NCBI GenBank assembly: GCA_035633115.1
Contig: DASQFN010000116.1
Coordinates: 1 to 37,424 of the forward strand
Direction: 5' to 3'
Length of the DNA stretch: 37,424 bases
From: Gemmatimonadaceae bacterium
Lineage (GTDB): Bacteria; Gemmatimonadota; Gemmatimonadetes; Gemmatimonadales; Gemmatimonadaceae
Shown here: one piece after another, positions 17,772 through 25,872 of the stretch
Numbering within the stretch: the first letter of the stretch is position 1
How the letters are laid out: every line of letters begins with the position of its first letter
Translations under genes and position numbers: made by a program
The notes under the pieces: generated by a model
The model's database searches: none
Seen by the model: only the letters and a program-made list of their open reading frames with translations
What the model was told of the DNA's origin: nothing

Positions 17772-18750
17772 TTCTGCAGATATCGCCGCGCGCACGACCA
17801 CCGCGCGCATCGATCGCGGCGAGCTCCTTCGCGATGTCGCCCGCGGACTGGCTTTGGAGCAGAAGGAGCTCGATCCCAAGTACTTCTACGACGATCGGGG
17901 CTCCGAGCTTTTCGAGCTCATCACGGAATTGCCGGAGTACTACCTCACGCGGAGCGAACGCACGCTTCTGCTTGCCAGGATAGCGGAGATCATCTCGAGC
18001 GTGCGGCCTCGCTCGCTCGTCGAGCTCGGCGCCGGCAGCGCGACCAAGACAAGGATCATTCTCGATGCGATGCAAACCGGAGGGACTGGCGAGCAGTATG
18101 TGCCGGTGGATGTCAGCAGGAATTTCCTGGAGGAAACTGCTACACGCCTTCGCGAGATTTACCCGCAGCTGGAGATCACTGCGGCGGTTGGAGACTTCAC
18201 ACGCCAGCTGAAGCTTCCCTGGCTGGAGCGACCGACACTGTTCGCGTTCCTGGGCAGTACAATAGGAAACTTCGAGTCGGAATCAGCCATTCGCATTCTG
18301 CGTCGAATTGCCGCACAGATGTGCCCGGACGACAGGCTTCTGCTTGGCGCCGACCTTCGCAAGGACCCTGAGCTTATCGAGGCAGCATACAACGATCGGG
18401 CGGGAGTCACCGCGGAATTCAACCTCAACATCCTTCGCGTCCTCAATCGGGAGCTCGGCGCGAACTTCGATTTGTCCGCGTTCAGGCATCGCGCTTTCTA
18501 CGATCGCGATCGTCACCGAGTCGAGATGCACCTGGATTCCGATCGCGATCAGACGGTCTTGATCCCCGAGATTGGCAGCGTCCGGTTCCTGGAAGGTGAA
18601 TCGATTCGAAGCGAGCTGAGTTGCAAATACGACAGGCCGAGCGTCGAATCACTTTTTGAGCGGGCAGGTCTTCGCCTCGAACGGTGGATCACGGACGCGG
18701 ACGAGCTGTTTGCTCTCGCTCTCGGCGGACCCGTGCGGACAGCACTCTGA
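17743..18750 (+). CDS. egtD: L-histidine N-alpha-methyltransferase EgtD
   Basis: EgtD trimethylates the alpha-amine of histidine with S-adenosylmethionine to give hercynine, the first committed step of ergothioneine synthesis. The 335-residue protein shows the N-terminal KYFYDDRGSELFELI and LPEYYLTRSE segments, the SAM-binding VELGAGSATK (93-102) and the family motif GSTIGNF (171-177). The likely start is GTG at 17743, 29 nt inside the end of egtB in another frame; GTG 17755 is an alternative. Its TGA overlaps the ATG of the next gene (TGATG), pointing to translational coupling. Confidence 0.93.
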   Translation: MGSAVPPTPDSADIAARTTTARIDRGELLRDVARGLALEQKELDPKYFYDDRGSELFELITELPEYYLTRSERTLLLARIAEIISSVRPRSLVELGAGSATKTRIILDAMQTGGTGEQYVPVDVSRNFLEETATRLREIYPQLEITAAVGDFTRQLKLPWLERPTLFAFLGSTIGNFESESAIRILRRIAAQMCPDDRLLLGADLRKDPELIEAAYNDRAGVTAEFNLNILRVLNRELGANFDLSAFRHRAFYDRDRHRVEMHLDSDRDQTVLIPEIGSVRFLEGESIRSELSCKYDRPSVESLFERAGLRLERWITDADELFALALGGPVRTAL

Positions 18751-19973
18751 TGCGTCTCGACCGCAGCACGCTGCTGGCCAGCGTGGAATCGCTTTTTTCA
18801 TCCTCTGGCAGCGCACACCCGATGGGAGTGGGTGCCGAGCTGGAGCTGATACCATTCGGTGCCGAGAGCGGCGAGCCGGTTTCTATCGCGGCGTTGAGCG
18901 GACTTCAGTCACTGCCGGTGCTTCGCCGCGTTGCACGGTACGCTCGTTGGCTGGAGAGGGCTTCCGCTGGCGATCCTCCCTCCTGGTCGACACCTGACGG
19001 CGGACGCGTTTCCTTCGAGCCAGGCGGTCAGATCGAGATCAGCAGCGCGATATCTCCTGCTGCATCCGGTCTGATCCGCGATCTGCGTTGCACTTCGGAA
19101 CTTCTGACGAGTGCATTCGAGCGTGACGCAATGGTTCTGGAGGCTGTCGGCGTCGATCCCTACAACGACATCGCCGATGTGAGTCTGCAGCAGCACCGGC
19201 CACGATACGAGCGCATGGCGCGTTACTTCGATTCTATCGGCGAATCCGGTGCGCGGATGATGCGACAAACAGCGTCGCTGCAGATCAACGTCGAGAGCGG
19301 CCCAAAACCGTACGAGCGCTGGGCGCTTCTCAGCTCGCTTGCGCCATACGTGACCGCGATCTTCGCTTCCTCCGCCGTTTACGCCGGCCAGGCCACAGGT
19401 CACCGCAGCTACCGGGCTCACCTGTGGCGGACCCTCGATGCATCGCGTACCGGCCTGCCTGTCGATGAGGACAACCCCGCCGCTGCCTATCTCGACTTCG
19501 CCCTGGAGGCAGGCGCAATAATGCACGGGAACGGCGAGCGCTATCCCTCATTTTCCGAGTGGATGCATACGGGAAGTCCAACGCTCGAGGATTGGAAGTT
19601 TCACCTGAGCACTCTTTTTCCCGAGGTGCGTCCGCGCGGCTACTTCGAGCTTCGCTCGGCAGACGCGGTTTCTCCGGAGCATCTGGCTGCAGCCATCTCG
19701 CTTGTCGTCGGCCTCGTCTACGACGAAGACACATCTCGCGCCGCAGCAGACCTTCTCGGATCGCCCAACGCCAGGGCGCTGGAGACTGCAGGTCGCGCGG
19801 GGCTGGCCGATCCCGCGATTCGTGAAAAGGCGATCGAGCTGACAAATCTCGCGATCGCCGGGTGTGAATCGCTCGGCGACCGGTACATCTCCGCCGCCGA
19901 TGTGGACTCGGCAGTGTGTTTCTTCGACCGGTACACGCGTCAGGGAAGATCTCCCGGCGATGACCGAACCTGA
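18750..19973 (+). CDS. egtA: Glutamate-cysteine ligase, EgtA-like (GCS2 family)
   Basis: The 407-residue protein belongs to the GCS2 group of glutamate-cysteine ligases. Evidence is the start MGVGAELELIPFG, SFEPGGQIEISSAI, TASLQINVESG and the C-terminal RGYFELRSADAV. It would make gamma-glutamylcysteine, the sulfur donor for EgtB. I chose ATG 18750 because it overlaps the egtD stop (TGATG) and lies 26 codons before the conserved GAELELIP; upstream in-frame codons would run far into egtD. It overlaps the following ATPase gene by 14 nt. The enzyme could also supply glutathione synthesis, but its position inside the egt run supports EgtA. Confidence 0.88.
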   Translation: MRLDRSTLLASVESLFSSSGSAHPMGVGAELELIPFGAESGEPVSIAALSGLQSLPVLRRVARYARWLERASAGDPPSWSTPDGGRVSFEPGGQIEISSAISPAASGLIRDLRCTSELLTSAFERDAMVLEAVGVDPYNDIADVSLQQHRPRYERMARYFDSIGESGARMMRQTASLQINVESGPKPYERWALLSSLAPYVTAIFASSAVYAGQATGHRSYRAHLWRTLDASRTGLPVDEDNPAAAYLDFALEAGAIMHGNGERYPSFSEWMHTGSPTLEDWKFHLSTLFPEVRPRGYFELRSADAVSPEHLAAAISLVVGLVYDEDTSRAAADLLGSPNARALETAGRAGLADPAIREKAIELTNLAIAGCESLGDRYISAADVDSAVCFFDRYTRQGRSPGDDRT

Positions 19974-20709
19974 GCCGGGTGCCGCCCTCGAGGTAAACGA
20001 CGTCTCGAAGCGTTACGGAGATGTGGCCGCGCTCGCGCGAGTCACGCTCACGGTGGCGCCCGGTGAATGTCTGGCACTCGTTGGAGAAAGCGGCTCGGGA
20101 AAGACCACACTTCTCCGCTGCATCAACCGGCTGCTCGACCCCGACAGCGGAACGATAACAATCGACGGGCGAGACACGCGCTCCGTCAATCCGGTAGCGT
20201 TGCGCAGGTCGGTCGGCTACGTGCCACAGGAAGGCGGAATTCTTCCTCACTGGAGCGTCAGCCGGAATGTCGCGCTTGTACCTGTGCTGTCCGGAATGCC
20301 TGACGCATCCGAGCGCGCAACGCGTGCGCTGGAGACGGTGGGCTTCGACGCGGCGGCGATCGGCGGGCGTTGGCCTCACGAGCTTTCCGGTGGGCAGAAG
20401 CAGCGAGTCGCCTTAGCGCGCGCACTTGCCGCGGGACAGAGACTCCTTCTGCTCGACGAGCCTTTCGGTGCGCTCGACGCCATCACCCGCGCTGAGCTGC
20501 AGCGTCAGCTCAAACAAATACGCGAGGCCGCGCGGCCGACGACTGTGCTCGTGACGCACGATCTGCGGGAAGCGCTGTTTCTTGCCGATCGAATCGCCGT
20601 TCTGCGCGAAGGGAAGCTCGAGCAGGTCGCGGACGGGCCGACGCTGCGTGGAGCGCCAGCAACCGAATATGTCCGGCAATTGCTGGCGTACGTGGAAGAC
20701 GAGGAATGA
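19960..20709 (+). CDS. ABC transporter ATPase of the egt operon (EgtV/OpuCA-like)
   Basis: 249 residues from the ATG at 19960, which overlaps the end of egtA by 14 nt. It has all ATPase motifs: Walker A GESGSGKT (42-49), Q-loop Q90, signature LSGGQ (142-146), Walker B LLLLDE (162-167) and H200 of the switch. It resembles ATPases of quaternary-amine uptake systems (OpuCA, ProV, YehX) but stops after the ATPase domain, with no C-terminal CBS pair, so it should lack ionic-strength gating. Its stop overlaps the start of the permease gene (ATGA), so subunits are made together. The operon suggests a betaine-type substrate made by the pathway: ergothioneine or hercynine. Confidence 0.88.
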   Translation: MTEPEPGAALEVNDVSKRYGDVAALARVTLTVAPGECLALVGESGSGKTTLLRCINRLLDPDSGTITIDGRDTRSVNPVALRRSVGYVPQEGGILPHWSVSRNVALVPVLSGMPDASERATRALETVGFDAAAIGGRWPHELSGGQKQRVALARALAAGQRLLLLDEPFGALDAITRAELQRQLKQIREAARPTTVLVTHDLREALFLADRIAVLREGKLEQVADGPTLRGAPATEYVRQLLAYVEDEE

Positions 20710-22325
20710 TCCGGACCCTGGGGCAAGTGTTGCGCGCACTGCTCTTCCTGAGTGCCGCAGTGCTTCCACCGTCGCTGGTTCGCGCGCAGACGGCGAAGGC
20801 GGGTTCTCCTGTGGTGGTCGCATCCAAACCGTTTGGTGAGTCATTCATACTGGCCGAGCTATTTGCGCAGCTTCTCGAGCGCCGTGGATTCACCGTCGAT
20901 CGACGGCCGGGGCTCGGCGCGACAGAGGTTGCCTTCTCGGCGGTCCGATCCGGTGCTGTCGACGTCTACCCCGAGTACACTGGAACAGGACTGCTCGCCG
21001 TACTGAAGGAACCCCCGCAAAATGATCCGGCAGCTGTCTTCGCTCGCGTCGCGCGTGAATTCCCGAGGAGGTACGGAGTGCGGTGGCTGCCTCCCCTTGG
21101 ATTCGAGAACACCTACGCGATTGCCGTGCGCCGGCAAACGGCGGAGCAATACTCTCTCGAAACTCTCACTGATCTCGCAGGCGTAGCGCAACGTCTCACG
21201 GCCGGCCTGACGGCGGATTTCATCGAAAGAAAAGACGGACTTCCCGGATTGAAATCGGCGTACGGAATGTCGTTCAGGAGCGTGCGGCCGCTCGGCCAGG
21301 CCGTGAAATACCAGGCGCTCACTTCAGGTGCGGTTGACGTCATCGACGGCTACTCGACGGATGGATTCATTGCGAAGCACGACCTCGTCGTCCTGCGCGA
21401 CGACAAGAGATTTTTTCCGCCGTATGAAGCTGCGGCGTTGGTCAGCGGACGACTCTACCGCAATCACCCGCGCGCGATCGCAGCGCTAGTCGAGCTGAGC
21501 GACCGGCTCGACGTGAAGACGATGCGCAGGCTGAATGCGAGACTGGAAGTTGATCGCGAGCCCGTGGATGCCATCGCTCGCTCGGCGCTTCAGGAGCTTG
21601 GACTCATCGCCGGGGCCGCTGTCGTTTCGCCTTCCTCAACCAGTGCCGCATCGAGCTCGTTCGCCGGCTACATGTGGAGTCAGCGGCAAACACTGCTGGC
21701 AGCGGTAGTACGCCATCTCATGCTTGTAACGGTCGCCCTCGTCGCGGGAATGCTTGTCGCGATTCCTCTCGGGCTGTGGCTTGACGCCGCCGGCCGGGCC
21801 GCCGAGCCCGTGATACGTGCGATCGGTCTCCTTCAGACCATCCCGAGCATCGCGCTGCTGGCGTTCATGATTCCTCTGATTGGCATCGGTGTATGGCCGG
21901 CGCTCGTTGCGCTCTGGCTCTATTCGTTGTATCCGATCGTGCGGAGCACGTACTCAGGAGTGCGAGACGCCGACCCCACCGCGGTCTACGCCGCACGGGC
22001 GCTCGGCATGACGCCCTCCCAGATTCTGCGGCAGGTGCGTCTTCCTCTCGCCGCGCCGACGGTCCTCGCCGGCATTCGGACTGCGGCAGTGATCGCGGTA
22101 GGAACCGCTACTCTGGCGGCGTTCATCGGTGCGGGCGGGCTGGGCGAGCCGATTGCCACGGGTCTCGCCCTCGCCGACACGCGGCTAATTCTCTCGGGCG
22201 CACTGCCCGCAGCGGCGCTGGCGCTTGTCGTCGACGCGCTGCTCGCCATTGTCGAGCGGGTGACAACTCCCGCGCCGTTACGTCACGCGGCCGCGGAGCG
22301 ATTCAGAGAGCGGATGCAGGGCTGA
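20706..22325 (+). CDS. Fused solute-binding protein / permease of the egt operon (EgtU/OpuC-like)
   Basis: 539 residues. Residues 1-27 look like a signal or anchor segment. Residues about 34-300 are an OpuC/OsmF-type binding domain with DVYPEYTGTG (86-95), DGYSTDG (214-220) and FPPYEAAALV. Residues about 330-517 are a permease with several hydrophobic spans, LQTIPSIALLAF, and the ATPase-contact segment ending in AARALGMTPSQILRQVRLPL (429-448). Binding domains of this clan use an aromatic cage for quaternary ammonium groups, which both ergothioneine and hercynine carry. The gene ends the operon. In EgtU as I recall it, the permease comes first and the binding domain second; here the order is reversed. 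Glycine betaine or choline remains an alternative substrate. Confidence 0.87.
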   Translation: MIRTLGQVLRALLFLSAAVLPPSLVRAQTAKAGSPVVVASKPFGESFILAELFAQLLERRGFTVDRRPGLGATEVAFSAVRSGAVDVYPEYTGTGLLAVLKEPPQNDPAAVFARVAREFPRRYGVRWLPPLGFENTYAIAVRRQTAEQYSLETLTDLAGVAQRLTAGLTADFIERKDGLPGLKSAYGMSFRSVRPLGQAVKYQALTSGAVDVIDGYSTDGFIAKHDLVVLRDDKRFFPPYEAAALVSGRLYRNHPRAIAALVELSDRLDVKTMRRLNARLEVDREPVDAIARSALQELGLIAGAAVVSPSSTSAASSSFAGYMWSQRQTLLAAVVRHLMLVTVALVAGMLVAIPLGLWLDAAGRAAEPVIRAIGLLQTIPSIALLAFMIPLIGIGVWPALVALWLYSLYPIVRSTYSGVRDADPTAVYAARALGMTPSQILRQVRLPLAAPTVLAGIRTAAVIAVGTATLAAFIGAGGLGEPIATGLALADTRLILSGALPAAALALVVDALLAIVERVTTPAPLRHAAAERFRERMQG

Positions 22326-22429
22326 CGATCAATACGGGATTGTCCGCACGACCTCACCACTCGCGTTGGGCGCGCTCTGTGAGCCGGCCACCGAAGCAGC
22401 GAGACCACCTGCCAAGCTGCTTATTCAGT

Positions 22430-23932
22430 TCATCGCACGTCATTGGATTTCCGAGTCTCTATCACGACCTCCGGGTATTCGATAGAGGGACCATCCAACA
22501 ATTGTGCGTTTCTGACGTTGAGATGTCTTTCAAAGAAAGCCAATACATAGCTGTTAATGATCTTTAGACACCGCCGACTGTCGATCTTTGAGCCAGCAAA
22601 CAATTGATTGAGTACCGGTGCTATCAGGGATAGCTCAGAAAAATTGGAATGGTTGGATCCCCGAATTTTGACCGTGTAAACTGTATTTCTGAATTGCCCG
22701 TAAGCAAAATTGTTCATATCAGCATTCGATTCACTGTACATGAACATGAAAGGTTGATCGAGGCCTGCCTCCACAACATCTCCATACTGGAAGCCATCCA
22801 TGTTGATACCAGCTTTGAACCTTGAGTCCAGCCTGCTGGTCTGAGCCGCATTGGCGCCACCAAAAGACATCCCTACTATACCAACTTTTGTCGGATGGAT
22901 TTTTCCCGCAAAGGGGGTCAACGCGTTTGTGTTCAAGAGCTCAATTCGGTTTAAGACGAATCGGGCATCCGCTGACCAGACTGGAATGCTTTCTTCAAAC
23001 AATCCATTGAATTCCCTGAGCTGGTTCGCTGCATTGGACCGTTCAAGTGGATTCTTTGAAAGAGCAAGTACGTTAAGAAGTGAATCTCGAACAGGGCCCT
23101 TTTTTCGAGTTCGGCGTCGAGACGCAACAAGGCCGGTATCCACCCATACGATTCGTCCATCTGGAAATACTGTGGCAGTGGACTCATATGTGTGATCAAT
23201 GCCAACGACAATGTAGCCATGGCTGGCGAGATCTTCGGCGAGAATGGTGTTTTGTGTGCGCGTGGCGAAGTACGCATGACCGTGTGAAAACACGATCACC
23301 GGATAACTTTGCTGTTTTTTTGAAACGGGTGCTTCCGCGAAAGAATGAGAACGGATGAGCTTGAGATGATCGAAGATGAAGGATGGACCACCAAATGCGT
23401 TTGCCATCGCGATCCCTTCCACATCGGCATCGGGTTTGTAAAGCCCGGTCCTGGCACCTGCTGCTGGATCAGCAGGATACCAGAACTGAACCATTAATTC
23501 CCGATAATCTGCGCTATCTGATGTGTAAACTTCCGAACGCGAACTATCAGTAAAATGATAAGAGACTGTGCCCACTTTATGAGGACCCGCAGGCTCCGGG
23601 AGGGTGAAAACTGGAAAGAGATACGGGAGAGCCGTCGCAACAACAAAGAACAAGACTCCCAGGAAACCCATTACGATCACCCGCCATCTTCGAGCGGGTC
23701 GTACACCTGGCCGGACCGTGCGCCTGATTGTAATGAGGCACAACAAACCCGTAAGCAGATATGCGGGCACCATCTGCCAACGGTATCCTTCGAATGAGAA
23801 ATGAAGGATGGAAGCGATCACCGCCAAACCGAGAAGTGTTTTTGTCCAGCGAGCTTTGTCGTTTCTCCCGAAGAATGGCCGAAGGAAGAAAAGCAAATTG
23901 ACTAACAGTATGAGAATTTCAAATAATCTCAC
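22430..23932 (-). CDS. Membrane-anchored alpha/beta hydrolase, PAF-acetylhydrolase-like
   Basis: 500 residues. The first 110 residues contain three or four hydrophobic spans. The rest is a serine hydrolase fold: FSHGHAYFATRT at the oxyanion region, nucleophile S356 in GMSFGG, probable acid D379 in NMDG and H428 in SNHSNF, matching the platelet-activating-factor acetylhydrolase/lipase group. The active site would face the periplasm or outside, acting on an ester or acetylated lipid; the real substrate is not known. Base composition is clearly more AT-rich than the flanking operons and codon choice differs, which suggests recent acquisition. It stands alone, convergent with the egt operon. Confidence 0.78.
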   Translation of the reverse strand: MRLFEILILLVNLLFFLRPFFGRNDKARWTKTLLGLAVIASILHFSFEGYRWQMVPAYLLTGLLCLITIRRTVRPGVRPARRWRVIVMGFLGVLFFVVATALPYLFPVFTLPEPAGPHKVGTVSYHFTDSSRSEVYTSDSADYRELMVQFWYPADPAAGARTGLYKPDADVEGIAMANAFGGPSFIFDHLKLIRSHSFAEAPVSKKQQSYPVIVFSHGHAYFATRTQNTILAEDLASHGYIVVGIDHTYESTATVFPDGRIVWVDTGLVASRRRTRKKGPVRDSLLNVLALSKNPLERSNAANQLREFNGLFEESIPVWSADARFVLNRIELLNTNALTPFAGKIHPTKVGIVGMSFGGANAAQTSRLDSRFKAGINMDGFQYGDVVEAGLDQPFMFMYSESNADMNNFAYGQFRNTVYTVKIRGSNHSNFSELSLIAPVLNQLFAGSKIDSRRCLKIINSYVLAFFERHLNVRNAQLLDGPSIEYPEVVIETRKSNDVR

Positions 23933-24088
23933 TGTCTCGTTGATTTAATTGTTGCAAGTGTCGCTCATGCTGGGGCGACTGCGGATACGTCGATGTTTCA
24001 CTGCTGGAGTAACCGGAGGTGGATCACGCAGCTTAGCGCAGAGCCGTCGAGCTTCCGCCGCCTCGCCACTAAACTCGGGACTTGAGCC

Positions 24089-24479
24089 CTATCTCACCGC
24101 GGCGACACACTCTCTATCAAAGGCTCTCGCTTTGCCTATCAACATAACGCCCAGCGCGAACTCGACTAACGCCAGCGGGGGATGGAGGGCGGACAATACC
24201 GGTACCGATGCGCGTAAAAAAATCAGGATTTCAGCCTGAAGGATGAACATGCCAAACAGAAGCCACGTCCACCGTTTCGTCCGGCTGGGGAACTTACCCA
24301 CGTAGGCAACGATCAGCATGATGAACACGGGCAGCCCGAGGTAGTGTCCCAAGTCGGTGTGCAGACCAATCGATCAGTGTCGCCACAACGACCATCCCCG
24401 TGAGAAAGACTTGAACAAGAAGCCCCACGACAAAAACGAGCGCGCTGAGCAAGTAGACGTTTAGCGTCCATCCTCTCAT
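24089..24479 (-). pseudogene. Small four-helix membrane protein (DUF6220-like), frameshifted
   Basis: The first part (from ATG 24479) reads MRGWTLNVYLLSALVFVVGL then VQVFLTGMVVVATLIDW. After about 24370 the same frame becomes nonsense, while another frame continues GLHTDLGHYLGLPVF and then IMLIVAYVGKFPSR. Joined, they form a protein of about 130 residues with four hydrophobic spans like DUF6220, including the conserved H-x-x-L-G-H-x-L-G-L-P segment. One extra base near 24370 explains the break. Either a sequence error or a genuine frameshift mutation is possible. Function of the family is not known to me. Confidence 0.6.
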
Positions 24480-24588
24480 TGTGATCTCCCTGATGCGTCG
24501 TTACATGACGAAAGATCGGATGTCAGCCATCGGCTATGCAATGGACACCATGAACGCACACCAGCGAGCTAGCCCCAGATGAAGGACA

Positions 24589-24618
24589 CCCCGCCTGGCA
24601 GTCTATTGCCAGGCGGGG
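24589..24618 (-). terminator. Hairpin downstream of rpsG
   Basis: CCCCGCCTGGCA (24589-24600) and TGCCAGGCGGGG (24607-24618) form a perfect 12-bp GC-rich stem with a 6-nt loop, 28 nt past the rpsG stop. It is not followed by a long T run, so it may stabilise the 3' end as much as terminate. It fits the fact that no ribosomal gene follows. Confidence 0.65.
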
Positions 24619-24645
24619 CGCTGAGTTACGAAAATCCTGTCGGAC

Positions 24646-25116
24646 CTACCAGCGATAATGCGCGAACGCCTTGTTTGCCTCAGCCATCCTGTGCGTGTCT
24701 TCTTTCTTCTTGATCGCATTCCCTTCGCCCTTGGAAGCGGCGATCACTTCGGCGGCGAGCTTTTCGGCCATCGACTTCTCGTTGCGCCCGCGGGAAAATG
24801 TGATGAGCCACCGCATCGCGAGGGCTGTACGCCGATCCGGACGCACTTCGACGGGAACCTGATATGTAGCGCCACCGACTCGGCGGCTCTTCACTTCGAC
24901 TGCCGGCTTGAGGTTCGTGAGCGCCTGCTTGAAGACGGTGACACCGGACTGACTCGTGCGGCTCTCGACGAGGTCCATCGCGCCGTAGAAGATGCGCTCG
25001 GCCGTGGATTTCTTCCCTTCGTACATGATCGCGTTGATGAACTTCGACACCGTCTGGCTGTCGTAGCGCGCGTCGGGAAGGATTGTACGCTTGACGGATT
25101 TCTTGCGGCGGCTCAT
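24646..25116 (-). CDS. rpsG: 30S ribosomal protein S7
   Basis: 156 residues, the normal bacterial S7 length. S7 nucleates assembly of the 30S head and contacts the E-site tRNA. The sequence has the family start [20 protein letters not shown], the [20 protein letters not shown] helix region and [16 protein letters not shown], ending AFAHYRW. Its ATG follows the rpsL stop directly (TAA-ATG without gap), so the two are one operon. In most bacteria fusA comes next; here an end hairpin follows and fusA is 22 kb away. Confidence 0.97.
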   Translation of the reverse strand: MSRRKKSVKRTILPDARYDSQTVSKFINAIMYEGKKSTAERIFYGAMDLVESRTSQSGVTVFKQALTNLKPAVEVKSRRVGGATYQVPVEVRPDRRTALAMRWLITFSRGRNEKSMAEKLAAEVIAASKGEGNAIKKKEDTHRMAEANKAFAHYRW

Positions 25117-25515
25117 TTACTTCTTTCCTCCCGCGGCTCCCGCGGCTTTCGGCTTCTTCGTGCCGTATTTCGACCGGCTCTTGTTCCGACCGTTCACGCC
25201 CGACGCGTCGAGGCTGCCGCGCACAATGTGGTAGCGTACGCCGGGCAGATCCTTAACACGACCGCCACGGATGAGCACAATCGAGTGCTCCTGCAGGTTG
25301 TGGCCTTCGCCCGGAATATACGCGGTGACTTCGAAGCCGTTGGTGAGCCTGACGCGCGCGACTTTGCGCAGCGCTGAGTTCGGCTTCTTCGGGGTGGTGG
25401 TGTAAACGCGGGTGCAAACTCCACGCTTCTGCGGATTGGACTTCAAGGCCGGCGCTTTTTCCTTTTTCTGGACGTCGCGGCGGCTTTGACGGACGAGCTG
25501 GTTGATAGTCGGCAT
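25117..25515 (-). CDS. rpsL: 30S ribosomal protein S12
   Basis: 132 residues from the ATG at 25515, the family start [15 protein letters not shown]12 sits at the decoding centre. The [16 protein letters not shown] segment has lysines at 43/44 (equivalent to 42/43 in E. coli) and RVKDLPG has K88, so the classical streptomycin-resistance substitutions are absent. The C-terminal tail is extended with an alanine/glycine/lysine stretch. An upstream in-frame extension to 25596 is open but overlaps the predicted promoter and is not conserved. No clear Shine-Dalgarno precedes the ATG. Confidence 0.96.
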   Translation of the reverse strand: MPTINQLVRQSRRDVQKKEKAPALKSNPQKRGVCTRVYTTTPKKPNSALRKVARVRLTNGFEVTAYIPGEGHNLQEHSIVLIRGGRVKDLPGVRYHIVRGSLDASGVNGRNKSRSKYGTKKPKAAGAAGGKK

Positions 25516-25531
25516 TAACGATTCTGGGTTT

Positions 25532-25553
25532 AAAAAAAATCCCTCATCGAGGG
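25532..25553 (-). terminator. Attenuator-like hairpin in the rpsL leader
   Basis: On the minus strand CCCTC-GAT-GAGGG (25553-25541) is followed one base later by eight T residues (25539-25532), between the predicted transcription start and rpsL. The stem is short, so termination should be partial or conditional. Confidence 0.5.
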
Positions 25554-25567
25554 CTGGACAGCCTTTA

Positions 25568-25596
25568 AAGTTAGACACCCAGCGAGGGAGCGTCAA
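25568..25596 (-). promoter_or_regulatory. Promoter of rpsL-rpsG
   Basis: TTGACG (25596-25591) and TAACTT (25573-25568) are spaced by exactly 17 nt on the minus strand. This close match to the housekeeping consensus is placed about 50 nt upstream of the rpsL start, and is the best promoter in the window. Confidence 0.7.
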
Positions 25597-25872
25597 GTCA
25601 CGCAGCGAGCGTAGCTCGTGTGGAAGTCGAGGCGTGGCCTGATCTTACAAGCTCGGATCATTCGGTGTCGAGCGCCCTTCGCGGCCTTGAATTTGAACTG
25701 TCCGAAGGCACGGAACCGATCGACGCTCGCTCACGGACCTAACGCCCCTGACGACAGTTGTTCAATTCAGTTCGTAACTGTAACCACAGATGAACGCGAA
25801 TAGACACCGATTCTGTTCCGCAATTATCCGTGTTCAGGCGCCTCCCCCGTGCTCATCTGTGGCTCGTTAACA
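25597..25872. other. Divergent intergenic region with an inverted repeat
   Basis: No gene is supported. CCACAGATGA (25784-25793) and TCATCTGTGG (25853-25862) form a 10-bp inverted pair, and the DNA just inside each arm is partly complementary too (GAACGCG... against ...CCGTGTTC). It resembles dispersed intergenic repeats that begin AACCACAGATGAAC, as I remember them from several genomes. Confidence 0.4.

Noticed and set aside
19330-20379. Minus-strand open frame (349 codons) opposite egtA and the ATPase gene
   Set aside because: Arginine-rich shadow; the plus strand carries both conserved proteins.
19960-22325. Reading the transporter simply as a glycine-betaine osmoprotectant system
   Set aside because: Possible, but the absence of CBS domains and the overlapping egt genes make an ergothioneine-related substrate more likely; kept as an alternative in the entries.
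25516-25596. Upstream extension of rpsL (27 extra codons)
   Set aside because: It would cover the promoter and hairpin and has no similarity to S12; the family start is at 25515.
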